Shown one piece after another: positions 8,068 to 17,615 of a DNA stretch of 64,000 bases. Below the pieces are notes generated by a model. That model was not told the origin of the DNA, ran no database searches, and saw only the letters and a list, made by a program, of their open reading frames with translations. The translations under genes and the position numbers were made by a program. Where the stretch lies: positions 62,001 through 126,000 of IMG/VR virus record IMGVR_UViG_3300034190_003093; one strand, written 5' to 3'. The DNA is from a virus. Every line of letters begins with the position of its first letter. The stretch's first letter is position 1.

Positions 8068-8278
8068 AATAATTCATCCTTAAAACTCCTATATAAGTAG
8101 TTGTGTAGCCTTAGGACCGATGTCTAATGGCTGCTGGCGGGACCTGCCCTGAACATTTAAGATATCGCTACCCTTAATGTTTGAAGTGCCATAATCTAAT
8201 TTACGAGTAGGCAAACTATTCTATTGACAATCTGCAACAACTGTACTACAATAAACAAACAAACATAAGGATCATACT
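8068..8278 (+). other. Intergenic region with hairpins and promoter
   Basis: The 211 bp between the head-protein block and the replication genes hold no plausible gene. One imperfect hairpin has arms 8152-8161 and 8173-8181 with a single bulge, and a GC-rich GGCGGGACCTGCC element lies just before it at about 8136-8148. Neither is followed by a T-run, so a terminator is not clear. The promoter at 8224-8252 closes the region. Confidence 0.5.
8224..8252 (+). promoter_or_regulatory. Host-type promoter for the DsbA-like and polymerase genes
   Basis: TTGACA (8224-8229) and TACAAT (8247-8252) with a 17-nt spacer, followed 27 nt later by the DsbA-like ATG. Confidence 0.8.
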
Positions 8279-8530
8279 ATGAATTTTGACAGCAATTCTA
8301 AAACTAAACTAACACAGATTATCAATGAAGGCATGCAAGTTATGAGTGAAGTCGAAGCACTCAATGCAGGACTGTCAGACACAATCAAAGCCATTGGTGA
8401 GGAACTGCAAATCAAGCCCAGTGTCTTGAAAAAAGCAATTCGCATTGCACACAAAGCCAGCTATGCTGCTGAAAAAGAAGATCAAGAACTTCTTGAAGAA
8501 ATCCTAACAACAGCAGGCCGCACACTTTAA
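8279..8530 (+). CDS. DsbA-like double-stranded-DNA-binding late transcription protein
   Basis: An 83-residue, helical, highly charged protein. Its C-terminal half (TIKAIGEELQIKPSVLKKAIRIAH, then a run of acidic residues) follows the pattern of T4 DsbA (an 89-residue protein that binds DNA near late promoters), including the E-L-x-I/V-x..L/F..L/A..YHK/AHK spacing. It sits directly before the DNA polymerase gene and is driven by a strong promoter. The match is by pattern only, since identity to T4 DsbA is low. Confidence 0.5.
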   Translation: MNFDSNSKTKLTQIINEGMQVMSEVEALNAGLSDTIKAIGEELQIKPSVLKKAIRIAHKASYAAEKEDQELLEEILTTAGRTL

Positions 8531-8557
8531 CTTAACTTATAGTATAATGGAATCATC

Positions 8558-11218
8558 ATGAGTTATGTTGACGCTCTGTTTGACAGAGAAAAAGATCGCA
8601 TTCATGTGGTAGAACGTGTAGAGGGACAACGGATATACAAAGAGTATCCGGCTAACTATGTGTTCTATTATGAGGATCCACGAGGTAAACACAAAAGCAT
8701 TTACGGCAGTCCTGTGAGTAGAGTAGGTACCCGTAACAACAAAGAGTTCCGCAAGGAACTACGCATGCATTCGGGTAAAAACATCTTTGAAAGTGATATC
8801 AATCCAGTGTTTCGCTGTTTTGAAGAGAACTACAAAGATCAAGCTGCGCCTACACTGCAAGCTGCATTTTTCGATATCGAAGTTGACTTTGACCCAGAGC
8901 GTGGTTATAGTCCAACAAATGATCCGTTTAATGCAATTACTGCTATCTCTGTGTACTTACAATGGATGGAACAACTAGTTACGCTGGTTATTCCACCAAA
9001 AGGCATGAGCTGGGAAACCGCACAGGAAATATGCAACGAGTTTGAAAACACTATGTTGTTTGAACGAGAAGAAGAAATGCTGAAGGTGTTTCTTGATCTT
9101 ATTGAAGATGCAGATGTGCTTAGTGGATGGAACAGCGAAGGTTATGATATTCCGTACACTGTTAATCGAGTAAATCGCATACTCAGCAAGGATGACACAA
9201 GACGTTTTTGTTTGTGGGGACAACTTCCTAAGAAACGCATGTTTGAACGGTTTGGTGCAGAGAATGTTACGTTTGATCTCATTGGCAGAGTACACATGGA
9301 CTATATGCAATTGTATCGAAAGTACACATACGAAGAGCGTCACAGCTACAGTTTGGATGCAATTGGTGAACACGAGCTAGGTGAACGTAAAACTGCATAC
9401 GAAGGCACACTGGATCACTTGTACAACCAAAACTTTAAAACTTTTATCGAATACAACAGGCAGGATACATTGCTGTTGGACAAGTTGGATAAGAAACTAC
9501 GCTTTCTTGCACTTGCAAACGAACTAGCACACGCAAACACAGTGCTACTACAAACTACAATGGGTGCGGTTGCTGTTACTGAGCAAGCAATTATCAACGA
9601 AGCGCACGAGCAAGGCTTGGTTGTTCCCAATCGTCGTGAACGAGACTCAAGTGAGGATACTGCGGCAGCAGGTGCATATGTTGCTTATCCTAAGAAGGGT
9701 ATACACGAATGGATTGGTGCCATTGACATTAATAGTTTGTATCCTAGTGCTATTCGTGCACTAAACATGGGCAATGAAACAATCATTGGGCAGTTGCGTC
9801 CAACTATGACTGAACGCTATATCCAAAACAAAATTGACAAAAAAAGCAGTTTTGCTATGGCATGGGAAGGACTGTTCGGATCGTTGGAATACACTTCGGT
9901 TATGAACAAAGAGATCGGCAGCGAGATTACAATCGACTGGGAGAATGGCGAAGAAAGTGTGCACAGTGCAGCCGAGATTTGGAAGATCATATTTGACAGC
10001 AATCAACCTTGGATATTAAGTGCAAACGGTACTATCTTTTCATATGAAAAAGAAGGCGTTGTGCCCGGGCTGTTAGCACGTTGGTATAGAGAACGCCAGG
10101 AGATTCAAGCAAAACTTCGTGCATCAACTGATCCCGAGGAGCGTGAATTTTTAGATAAACGTCAGCTGGTGAAGAAGATTAATCTAAATAGTTTGTATGG
10201 TGCTATTCTCAATCCTGGATGTCGATTCTTTGACAAACGTATTGGACAAAGCACTACACTAACTGGTAGGGCTATTGCACATCATATGGACAGTTTTGTA
10301 AACGAATGTATCACAGGCAAATACGATCACACTGGACAAAGTGTTATCTATGGTGATACTGACAGTGTATACTTTAGCGCCTGGCCAGTGATCAAGAAAG
10401 ACGTCGAAGACGGCAGAATGGAATGGAACAAAGAAACTTGTATCCAGCTCTATGATGCTATTAGTGATCAGCTAAATGAAAGCTGGCCAGGATTTATGGA
10501 ACAAGCATTTCATGTGCCACGAGAAAATGGTGCAATTATCAAAGGCGGTCGTGAGAGTGTTGCTGATCGTGGATTGTTTATTACAAAGAAACGTTATGCA
10601 ATCAACATCTATGATGACGAAGGCAAGCGACTTGATGTAGAAGGCAAACAAGGCAAAATCAAAGCAATGGGATTAGACTTGAAACGCAGCGACACGCCAG
10701 TTGTAATTCAAAAGTTCTTGCTAACATTGTTAACCAGCGTACTCGGGGGTGCTGAGCGCACTGAAATTGTTGAGATGATCAAGAGCTTTAAGTATGACTT
10801 TAAAGAACGCCCTGCATGGGAAAAGGGTGCGCCCAAACGTGTTAACAATTTAACCAAGTACGCAGCAGAAGAAAAACGTTTAGGTCGTGCAAACATGCCC
10901 GGGCATGTTAGAGCAGCAATGAACTGGAACCAGATGAAAAAAATGAATGGCGACAACTATTCACAAAGTATCATCGACGGTATGAAAACTATTGTTTGTA
11001 AGCTAAAGGCAAATCCGCTTAATTGGACTAGCATTGGGTATCCAACAGATGAGCTGCACATCCCATCTTGGTTCAAAGAGCTGCCGTTTGACGATGCTGA
11101 AATGGAAGCGGCTGTTGTTGATAAGAAAATTGATAATTTGCTTAGTGTGCTAGATTGGAATCTAAAGCAAGACACCGACACTAGCAACACATTTAACAGT
11201 TTATTTGAGTTTGAATAA
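8558..11218 (+). CDS. 43: Family B DNA polymerase, T4 gp43 type
   Basis: An 886-residue replicative polymerase (T4 gp43 has 898). The 3'-5' exonuclease begins with FFDIEVDFD at about residue 104 and continues with SGWNSEGYDIPY and a YNRQDT motif. The polymerase motifs are A (IDINSLYPS, about 388), B (KKINLNSLYGA, about 538) and C (YGDTDSVYF, about 597). A KKRYAIN thumb segment is present. All catalytic aspartates are intact. It should work with the clamp encoded at 12186. Its stop overlaps the next start (TAATG). Confidence 0.97.
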   Translation: MSYVDALFDREKDRIHVVERVEGQRIYKEYPANYVFYYEDPRGKHKSIYGSPVSRVGTRNNKEFRKELRMHSGKNIFESDINPVFRCFEENYKDQAAPTLQAAFFDIEVDFDPERGYSPTNDPFNAITAISVYLQWMEQLVTLVIPPKGMSWETAQEICNEFENTMLFEREEEMLKVFLDLIEDADVLSGWNSEGYDIPYTVNRVNRILSKDDTRRFCLWGQLPKKRMFERFGAENVTFDLIGRVHMDYMQLYRKYTYEERHSYSLDAIGEHELGERKTAYEGTLDHLYNQNFKTFIEYNRQDTLLLDKLDKKLRFLALANELAHANTVLLQTTMGAVAVTEQAIINEAHEQGLVVPNRRERDSSEDTAAAGAYVAYPKKGIHEWIGAIDINSLYPSAIRALNMGNETIIGQLRPTMTERYIQNKIDKKSSFAMAWEGLFGSLEYTSVMNKEIGSEITIDWENGEESVHSAAEIWKIIFDSNQPWILSANGTIFSYEKEGVVPGLLARWYRERQEIQAKLRASTDPEEREFLDKRQLVKKINLNSLYGAILNPGCRFFDKRIGQSTTLTGRAIAHHMDSFVNECITGKYDHTGQSVIYGDTDSVYFSAWPVIKKDVEDGRMEWNKETCIQLYDAISDQLNESWPGFMEQAFHVPRENGAIIKGGRESVADRGLFITKKRYAINIYDDEGKRLDVEGKQGKIKAMGLDLKRSDTPVVIQKFLLTLLTSVLGGAERTEIVEMIKSFKYDFKERPAWEKGAPKRVNNLTKYAAEEKRLGRANMPGHVRAAMNWNQMKKMNGDNYSQSIIDGMKTIVCKLKANPLNWTSIGYPTDELHIPSWFKELPFDDAEMEAAVVDKKIDNLLSVLDWNLKQDTDTSNTFNSLFEFE

Positions 11219-12189
11219 TGGATTTAGTCAACCTTGTTAACTATAAACATCTGTTAGACGAGTTAGATTTAACGGAATCAAGGCAAGCAATTGAAAAATT
11301 ATTGCAGAAGTTTAACAACGATCTAAATACATACGATATTGATGTTAATAATCTTAAGAGCAATATACTGGACCGACATAAAAATATAATTAGAGAATTA
11401 GACGCAGTATACCAGGATATTTCTAAGTTTAGGGTGTGTCTAGGCCAAGAGCTCGGTGAAATAGAAGGTCCGTGTTTGAATGAGAAAAGTGAAGAGATTT
11501 ACCAAGAAGGGTTAAGGGACGATGCTGACTATAAACTTGATCGAGATAGATTTAAAAATCTACTAGGTGATCCCGAAATTCGAGATTTTCTTGTAGGACG
11601 AATTACAAAGCATGTTAACTGGAAACATTCTGCATTGCAACTCGGCCCTAGACTAGGTGATGTAACTGATCATCTAGTAAGTTGTGATCCGTTGTACCTA
11701 GTTGATGATCATCAAGATATGTTTAAGGAAGTTAAAAAATTATGGAAGACTGATTATCAGCGCCGAGTACGATACTACACTGTCGATGAAACAAAAGATA
11801 GTGTGTTACATGACTTACCAACTGGGCAAATTGGGTTAGTTGTTGCAATTGATTACTTTAATTTTCGCCCTCTGAGGCTCATTGAACAGTATCTATCCGA
11901 TATTTTTTCTGTTTTACAGCCAGGAGGTACAGCCATTTTTACCTATAATAATTGTGATTATCCAATTGGTATTGACAATTTTAGAAATTCGTATTACACT
12001 TATACTCCGGGCCACTTGGTAAAAGCAGCGTGTACCCGATATGGATTTAATGTAGTAGCAAGCTTTGATATGAAGAAGAACGTAAGTTGGTTAGAAATAC
12101 AAAAACCAGGAATTAGAACTAGCATCAAAGGCGGGCAAAGCCTGGGCAAAATTAAACACTTAATACAACACACCGGAGAAAATAAATGA
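11218..12189 (+). CDS. Coiled-coil protein with SAM-methyltransferase-like domain
   Basis: A 323-residue protein with an N-terminal coiled coil (about 1-80), then a Rossmann-like part. The segment around residues 135-165 (ALQLGPRLGDVTDHLVSCDPLYLVDD) reads as methyltransferase motif I and acidic loop, and LQPGGTAIFTYNN at about residue 240 as the post-motif strand. The glycine-rich motif is degenerate, so activity is uncertain. It sits between polymerase and clamp genes and overlaps the clamp gene by four bases. Substrate unknown. Confidence 0.55.
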   Translation: MDLVNLVNYKHLLDELDLTESRQAIEKLLQKFNNDLNTYDIDVNNLKSNILDRHKNIIRELDAVYQDISKFRVCLGQELGEIEGPCLNEKSEEIYQEGLRDDADYKLDRDRFKNLLGDPEIRDFLVGRITKHVNWKHSALQLGPRLGDVTDHLVSCDPLYLVDDHQDMFKEVKKLWKTDYQRRVRYYTVDETKDSVLHDLPTGQIGLVVAIDYFNFRPLRLIEQYLSDIFSVLQPGGTAIFTYNNCDYPIGIDNFRNSYYTYTPGHLVKAACTRYGFNVVASFDMKKNVSWLEIQKPGIRTSIKGGQSLGKIKHLIQHTGENK

Positions 12190-12917
12190 GAGATTATCTA
12201 CTAGACTTGGTTGAACACAGTCATGATTTGGGCTGTATCCAACTTATTAAAATTACAGGCAGCGATACTGAAACAACTATTACTGGCTTAGCAGAAGACA
12301 AGAGTGTTGTCTTAGATGCAAAGTATCACACACCTGTTGCTGAATTTATAGGTACATTTGGTATGCCCAACTTGGGTAAACTAAAGATACTGTTAAACAT
12401 TGCTGAATACAAGGAAAATGCTGAAATTACCGTAACTCGGCAAGATCGTAACGGCGAATCAGCACCAGTTGGTATGCATTTTAAAAATGCCGCAGGCGAC
12501 TTTAAAAACGATTATCGCTTCATGGTAAGTGAAATTGTTAACGAAAAACTTAAAAATGCTAAGATGAAAGACATTCCATGGAATGTTGAGTTTGAACCTA
12601 CATCTGCTAGTATTATGCGTTTAAAAATGATGGCACAAGCAAATGCTGAAGAATTGACTTTTCAGACTAAAACTGAAGATGGGCACTTGAAGTTCTTGTT
12701 TGGCGATCATAGCACACACGCTGGTGATTTTGTATTTCATCATGATGTAGAAGGCAACTTAACACGATCATGGAGTTGGCCAGTTGCGCAGTTTATTGCA
12801 ATTATGAATCTAACTGGCGATAAAACTGTACGCATTTCAGATGGCGGCGCTGCTAAAATTACAGTTGATAGTGGGTTGGCAGTTTACAACTACATTCTAC
12901 CAGCACAAAGCAAGTAA
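12186..12917 (+). CDS. 45: Sliding clamp, T4 gp45 type
   Basis: A 243-residue protein (T4 gp45 is 228). Characteristic segments are FIGTFGMPNLGKLKILLN, the FMVSEIVNEKLKNAK helix, WNVEFEPTSASIMRLK, and the C-terminal strand VDSGLAVYNYILPAQ. It forms a trimeric ring on DNA that tethers gp43 and, in T4, activates late transcription. No clamp loader genes are visible here. Start and stop overlap its neighbours. Confidence 0.85.
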   Translation: MRDYLLDLVEHSHDLGCIQLIKITGSDTETTITGLAEDKSVVLDAKYHTPVAEFIGTFGMPNLGKLKILLNIAEYKENAEITVTRQDRNGESAPVGMHFKNAAGDFKNDYRFMVSEIVNEKLKNAKMKDIPWNVEFEPTSASIMRLKMMAQANAEELTFQTKTEDGHLKFLFGDHSTHAGDFVFHHDVEGNLTRSWSWPVAQFIAIMNLTGDKTVRISDGGAAKITVDSGLAVYNYILPAQSK

Positions 12918-13387
12918 TGAATTGGGGAGTAGTATTCATTGATTGCTGGGCAGCGAATTCTAAAGTAGACGGAATGCGTAACGAAACTGCAACAAGGCAG
13001 TTTTATACACGGGTTGTTGAACAATTAAACAATTTAACTATTGTGAGTAAAATCTGCTGCGGAAAGACTGAATCTGATCCTATAGATGCAATAATTGAAG
13101 AAACGTTTGACAATGATACTATCTATCTAAATAGTACCAGCGAGTTCTTGTCGCACCAACATAAAACAAACAATTGGATTATAGTTGGTGCGGCATGGAA
13201 CATCTGTATACATTATGGTCCAATGGGTGTTACTAAATTAAAGCACCTTGAAGATCATAATTTTTATATTTTTCCCGAATGGGGAATAGTCACTGAGGAT
13301 CAACAGTATGTTACTGTGGATGCTATAATAAACGATCATTGTCAATGGGCACTAATCAGTCCTGGATGCTATAAACTTGAAGGCTAA
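12917..13387 (+). CDS. Conserved phage protein, cysteine-hydrolase-like pattern
   Basis: A 156-residue protein starting MNWGVVFIDCWAANSKVDG. The D-C-W/x at the end of the first strand and the GAAWNICIHYGPMG segment recall the isochorismatase-type cysteine-hydrolase fold (FIDxQ, and GxxxxxCV), but the catalytic triad is not complete by eye. It is related in style to the gene at 15134. I do not assign an activity. Confidence 0.5.
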   Translation: MNWGVVFIDCWAANSKVDGMRNETATRQFYTRVVEQLNNLTIVSKICCGKTESDPIDAIIEETFDNDTIYLNSTSEFLSHQHKTNNWIIVGAAWNICIHYGPMGVTKLKHLEDHNFYIFPEWGIVTEDQQYVTVDAIINDHCQWALISPGCYKLEG

Positions 13388-13389
13388 AA

Positions 13390-14913
13390 ATGCTAAAACA
13401 AGATAACCTAACACAAAAACAAAATGATTATGCAATATTTTTGCCTGCTATTAGCAGTTTTTATGCTGGATATATTGGCAAAGAACGATACCCAGATGAA
13501 TCAAAAAGCATAATCGGTGATCGATTGCCTAAAGGTATCCCTAATATGGAAAGCTTAAACTGGCTTAACAGCAAAGAAGGGTTGTTTCCATACAAATATA
13601 GTTTGTATAGTGCTGGGCATGCTGACATGGATCTATCAAAGCATGTGCCAAAAGAAGACATGGTTCGTAATAGAGAAGCAGACACTATCATGCTAGCCGA
13701 CAGCGGCGGGTTCCAGATTGCCAAAGGTGTGTGGCCCGGTGAATGGGCTAATCCCAAAGACAAAAATGCAGAAAAGAAACGTGAGCAAGTTATTGCATGG
13801 CAACACGGAATTGCTACACATGGCATGACTATGGATATTCCAACATGGACTTACTTGGATAAAAAAGCAAGTGCACTGTGCGGGATTCATAGTTATGATG
13901 ATGCAGTAACAGCTACACACTTTAACAACGAATTTTGGATGGCAAATCGCGGTGGCGACCTAAAGGTGTTAAACGTGCTGCAAGGATCAAATCACCAGGA
14001 AGCAGATCATTGGTATGACAAAATGAAAGGCTTTTGCAGTGACAAGATGGATCGACCATTCAACGGCTGGGCAATGGGCGGGCAAAACATGTGTGATGTG
14101 CATCTAGTTCTAAAACGTTTGGTTACACTTATACACGAAGGTTTGCTTGAAAAAGGGCAGCATGACTGGATGCACTTCCTGGGAACAAGCAAGCTAGAGT
14201 GGGCGTGTTTGCTTACTGATATTCAACGCAGCGTAAGACGTCATGCAAATGCAAACTTCACTATCAGCTTTGACTGTGCAAGCCCATTTCTTGCTACAGC
14301 AAACGGGCAAGTATACAATAGTATTCGAATTGAAGATCGTGGCAAGTGGAGTTACCAAATGGAACCCACAATTGATAACAAAAAATATGCAGGCGACACA
14401 ACACCATTCCGAGATGCAGTACTCAAGGACGGTGTGCACAAACTTTTTGAAAACAGTCCTATTACAGAACGTATGACCATCGGGGATATATGCCATTATG
14501 CCCCAGGTATGCTAAACAAAATTGGCAAAGAAGGAAAAACTTCATGGGATAGTTTTTCGTATGCATTGCTTATGGGGCACAATGTATGGATGCACATCGA
14601 ATCGGTGCAACGTGCCAACAGAGAATACGATGCTGGAGTTATTCCTGCCATGTTAGTACAAGAAACATTTGATAGAATATTGTTCCGCGATGTAGTCGAA
14701 CGTGTATTTGCAGCAAAAGACTTTAATAAAAGTATGAGCATCATCAATGAATACAGCAAATTTTGGGATAGTGTCAAAGGTACGAGAGGATTTACCGGAA
14801 AGCGTATTGTTAATGCAGCAACACAGTTTAATAGTTTGTTTGAAGTAGAAGAGCCAGAACAAGAAATAGATTTAGATCAAAATGCTCTAGATTTACTTGA
14901 CAGCATGGTATAG
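13390..14913 (+). CDS. dpdA: DNA-guanine transglycosylase, DpdA family (TGT-like)
   Basis: A 507-residue member of the tRNA-guanine transglycosylase superfamily. The nucleotide-binding motif LADSGGFQIAKG lies at about residues 97-108 and the nucleophile segment FTISFDCASPF at about 292, with GWAMGGQN between them, matching the order in TGT. Phage and bacterial DpdA proteins exchange guanine in DNA for preQ0 or a derivative. FolE, QueD and QueE in the same window provide precursors. It is larger than TGT (about 380) and carries a C-terminal extension of unclear role. Modification of tRNA instead of DNA cannot be excluded. Confidence 0.8.
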   Translation: MLKQDNLTQKQNDYAIFLPAISSFYAGYIGKERYPDESKSIIGDRLPKGIPNMESLNWLNSKEGLFPYKYSLYSAGHADMDLSKHVPKEDMVRNREADTIMLADSGGFQIAKGVWPGEWANPKDKNAEKKREQVIAWQHGIATHGMTMDIPTWTYLDKKASALCGIHSYDDAVTATHFNNEFWMANRGGDLKVLNVLQGSNHQEADHWYDKMKGFCSDKMDRPFNGWAMGGQNMCDVHLVLKRLVTLIHEGLLEKGQHDWMHFLGTSKLEWACLLTDIQRSVRRHANANFTISFDCASPFLATANGQVYNSIRIEDRGKWSYQMEPTIDNKKYAGDTTPFRDAVLKDGVHKLFENSPITERMTIGDICHYAPGMLNKIGKEGKTSWDSFSYALLMGHNVWMHIESVQRANREYDAGVIPAMLVQETFDRILFRDVVERVFAAKDFNKSMSIINEYSKFWDSVKGTRGFTGKRIVNAATQFNSLFEVEEPEQEIDLDQNALDLLDSMV

Positions 14914-14925
14914 TTAGTGTATAAT
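14897..14925 (+). promoter_or_regulatory. Consensus host-type promoter inside the dpdA 3' end
   Basis: TTGACA (14897-14902), 17-nt spacer, TATAAT (14920-14925), a full consensus. It should drive the genes from 14956. Confidence 0.85.
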
Positions 14926-14955
14926 AAGTTTAATGTAGGAAGGAATTATTTAGTA

Positions 14956-15144
14956 ATGGCAACTCCAGAAACACGCTACGAATTCTTAGTCAAAGAACAC
15001 AAACGATTACACGACATGATCTCGTACCTTGAGAGTGATAGCACCTCTGTTGAAACTATTACCAGTATCAAGAAGAAAAAACTTGCAGTAAAAGACGAAA
15101 TGACAAAACTAAAAACACAGTTAGGAATCGAAGATGGATCGTGA
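14956..15144 (+). CDS. Small YdcH/DUF465-like coiled-coil protein
   Basis: A 62-residue helical protein starting MATPETRYEFLVKEHKRLH. The pattern of two charged helices, EHKRLHDMISYLE and KKKKLAVKDEMTKLK, is that of the DUF465/YdcH family. I start it at 14956 (AGGAAGGA lies upstream) rather than at the preceding in-frame ATG, which sits in the promoter region. Role unknown. Confidence 0.6.
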   Translation: MATPETRYEFLVKEHKRLHDMISYLESDSTSVETITSIKKKKLAVKDEMTKLKTQLGIEDGS

Positions 15145-15640
15145 AGGACATGACGGTGTTAACTACTTTGTTGGAACCGAAGTAGAACGTACACCGGCCT
15201 ATGGATTAAAAACCTTGTTTGTAGTAGGTGTCCAGCCGGTTGATAGCATACTAGCCAAATATAAAGCTAACAACTGCCAGCATATCTTCTTTGGAGCTAA
15301 TCATAGTTATAATCCTCAAACAGCAGATGAGTTTGAAGCGTGGGAACAAATGCTAGTGCCTTTGCTAAAAAAGGATGTAATATGTAGTTTAGATATTCCA
15401 AGTAACATTAACTTAGAATGGTGTTTAGAAGGCGGTATGGTCGAATACGATAACTTCATTCCACAAATACGTGTATCTATTCCATATGTATCACAATGGG
15501 GATATAACGCAATGGTCAAAGTTGATGACATTGATTTCAATGAATCAAATCCAGGAGTGTGGTGCCATAGTTTGCACAACTTAATGGATAGAGAAAAATT
15601 CACTCCCTGGAGTGCTTACACACAAGATAAGGTAGTATAA
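15134..15640 (+). CDS. Conserved phage protein of unknown function
   Basis: A 168-residue protein that overlaps its upstream neighbour by 11 nt and its downstream one by one base. It has alternating strands and helices (TLFVVGVQPVDSILAKY, HIFFGANHSY, VICSLDIPSN) that look like an alpha/beta fold, and a conserved-looking GVWCHSLHNLMDREKFTPW end. I recall homologs in marine T4-like phages next to the gene that follows. No activity is assignable. Confidence 0.55.
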   Translation: MDREGHDGVNYFVGTEVERTPAYGLKTLFVVGVQPVDSILAKYKANNCQHIFFGANHSYNPQTADEFEAWEQMLVPLLKKDVICSLDIPSNINLEWCLEGGMVEYDNFIPQIRVSIPYVSQWGYNAMVKVDDIDFNESNPGVWCHSLHNLMDREKFTPWSAYTQDKVV

Positions 15641-16059
15641 TGAATCAAGATGAACGCACCGTGATTGATGCAACGATGCAATCTGCACGTCGGCAAATTT
15701 GGGTAACCTTTCAAAAGGAAGGCATACACAAGTATCCAGCAGCATTAACTGATCCTAAATTAGCAACAGGCGATTGGGACGATGTATCGTTTCTAGGACA
15801 TCCGCACAGGCATATGTTTCATTTTCGTGTGGGAATTGATGTATTCCACAATGACAGAGACATCGAGTTTATTCAGTTTTCACGTTGGTTGCAAAAACTG
15901 TTTGGCGATGGAATTTTGTCACTGGATTACAAAAGTTGCGAAATGATTGCAGACGATATCTATCTTAATGTAGCTGGCAAATACCCAGGGCGAAATGTTG
16001 TCATTGAAGTTAGCGAGGATGGCGAAAACGGATGTACTATAAATTATAATAATTCATAA
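15640..16059 (+). CDS. Conserved T4-like phage protein of unknown function
   Basis: A 139-residue protein. The N-terminal half carries WVTFQKEGIHKYPAAL and SFLGHPHRHMFHFRVGIDVFH, histidine-rich strands that resemble tunnelling-fold or cupin-like sheets. The C-terminal half has LDYKSCEMIADDIY and VEVSEDGENGC. The set is highly conserved among marine T4-like phages in my memory, always as hypothetical. The similarity to pterin synthase folds is only a visual impression. Confidence 0.6.
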   Translation: MNQDERTVIDATMQSARRQIWVTFQKEGIHKYPAALTDPKLATGDWDDVSFLGHPHRHMFHFRVGIDVFHNDRDIEFIQFSRWLQKLFGDGILSLDYKSCEMIADDIYLNVAGKYPGRNVVIEVSEDGENGCTINYNNS

Positions 16060-16074
16060 CACAAAAAAACAGTG

Positions 16075-16082
16075 TATAAATA
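16075..16082 (+). promoter_or_regulatory. T4-type late promoter octamer
   Basis: Exact TATAAATA, the T4 late promoter element, 57 nt before the ATG at 16140. Confidence 0.6.
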
Positions 16083-16139
16083 TATTTGTAGGCAAAAAAT
16101 TGACTACACTTATTTTAACTAGTCATCAAGGAATATACA

Positions 16140-16418
16140 ATGGCTACCTATAAAAATTCTCGAACAACCCAAGTGTGGAACGACCTCGAGTCATACATTT
16201 CATTCTGTCGCGATTATGGATATCGATATAATCCCGAAGATCTTTATAATAATAAAAAATATCCATATCAGCAATACCGTAAATTCCAAGCTGGAAAAAA
16301 CTGTAAAAATATGTGGGAAGAAGATGCCAAGCGTTTTGCAGGGCATAGTCCTCGCCGTTCAAATGACAATCGAAGCAACTCTAATCAAAGCCGTACTCCT
16401 TATAACGGCCGGAGATAA
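16140..16418 (+). CDS. Conserved small protein with Asn/Ser/Arg-rich tail
   Basis: A 92-residue protein. Its N-terminal 65 residues (TTQVWNDLESYISFCRDYGY, YRKFQAGKNCKNMWEED) form a small helical domain that I have seen in marine T4-like phages. The last 25 residues are low complexity (N, S, R). It has a good ribosome binding site (AAGGAA) and starts a new transcription unit after an octamer. Confidence 0.6.
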   Translation: MATYKNSRTTQVWNDLESYISFCRDYGYRYNPEDLYNNKKYPYQQYRKFQAGKNCKNMWEEDAKRFAGHSPRRSNDNRSNSNQSRTPYNGRR

Positions 16419-16421
16419 ACT

Positions 16422-17615
16422 ATGCGTAAACTCTTCTACATGGGCCTCGAAAGCTACGAGGCACGTTACACCCTTCAATTAACTGACTGGAACAAACGTG
16501 TCTTCGACCGTAGAGGACTTGATGTTGTTTATGTTCCAGGTGAAACAATTGATGATACACAAAGTATTAGCGTAGGGCAAGTGCTTGATGCACACGGACG
16601 CAGTTATTTTGGTATGAGTCAGATTATGAACCTAGTGCAAATGATGCGCAACGGAGAATGCACCGGCGAAGATGCAGTTTATTTTGAAGACATGTTTCAA
16701 CCAGGCATCGAAAGTCTTCCATACATCATGGACCAGATTCCAGCGGATCAACGTCCAAAAGTGTTTGTTCGATGCCTAGCACAAGCAATTGACCCTGATG
16801 ATTTTGTTCATGTTTGGGGCATGGCAAAGTGGATGGGATTGTACGAAAAGATGGTTTGCGAGTTTGCAACAGTGCTGGCTACCAATGAAGAAATGGTAGC
16901 ACACATGAAAATTGCAGGCTGGGAAGCACCTATCTACAATGTATCTGGGCTTGCATTTGGCAAACAAGAGGTGCAAGAACGTGTAGGAGAAGCAATAAAA
17001 CCTTTCTATGAACGTGCTAATCGAATTGTATTTACAGCACGATTTGATCAAGAAAAGCAACCTGACTTCTTTATGGATCTAGTAGAACGATATAGCGAGA
17101 TTTATCCAGGTAAGCAAACATTTGCTATTCTGCAAGGCGGTCCATTGCGATCGAACAATCCAGATTATATAACCCGTGCTAGAAAATTACAAGACCAAGG
17201 CATCTTAGAGATTCACGAAAATCTTAAAAAGGATGAGTATTATAAGATTGTTAACGACAGTCGTGTGCTGTTTAACTGTGCGTTACAAGACTGGGTATCC
17301 AACACAGTAAGCGAAGCAGACACACTAGGATGTAATGTGTTGTTTCCAGCATATAGAAGCTTTCCGGAAACATTTGCAAACGATCCTGATAGACTGTATG
17401 TTCCGTGGAGTATTGATGATGCTGAAAACAAACTAACTAACCTATTGCGTGAGCCGCATCACAACATGGGATTAATTAGCGACTGGACTGATGGCACAAT
17501 TGACCGAATTGTGGATATTATGGAAGGCAATGGCGAAGAATGGCTACGTACCGGCAATCGTTATAGAGACCATGTAGCTAGTGCAAAGTATGCAGTAAAA
17601 AAGATCGAGTCATGA
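16422..17615 (+). CDS. Glycosyltransferase, GT4/GT-B-like
   Basis: A 397-residue protein with a two-domain GT-B pattern. The C-terminal domain has ANRIVFTARFDQEKQPDFF at about residue 195, the sugar-nucleotide region and VSNTVSEADTLGCNVLFPAY, which corresponds to the E-x7-E region of GT4 enzymes (E in SEAD). It ends inside the GalE gene by four bases (ATGA overlap). It probably acts with GalE to use UDP-galactose or a related sugar. Acceptor unknown; modified DNA or a surface glycan are both possible. Confidence 0.7.
   Translation: MRKLFYMGLESYEARYTLQLTDWNKRVFDRRGLDVVYVPGETIDDTQSISVGQVLDAHGRSYFGMSQIMNLVQMMRNGECTGEDAVYFEDMFQPGIESLPYIMDQIPADQRPKVFVRCLAQAIDPDDFVHVWGMAKWMGLYEKMVCEFATVLATNEEMVAHMKIAGWEAPIYNVSGLAFGKQEVQERVGEAIKPFYERANRIVFTARFDQEKQPDFFMDLVERYSEIYPGKQTFAILQGGPLRSNNPDYITRARKLQDQGILEIHENLKKDEYYKIVNDSRVLFNCALQDWVSNTVSEADTLGCNVLFPAYRSFPETFANDPDRLYVPWSIDDAENKLTNLLREPHHNMGLISDWTDGTIDRIVDIMEGNGEEWLRTGNRYRDHVASAKYAVKKIES

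Noticed and set aside
8152-8181. Intrinsic terminator at the 8152-8181 hairpin
   Set aside because: No run of T follows the stem, and it has a bulge.
14917-15144. Start of the DUF465-like gene at 14917
   Set aside because: This start lies within the -10 region of the promoter at 14897-14925; the ATG at 14956 has a Shine-Dalgarno.
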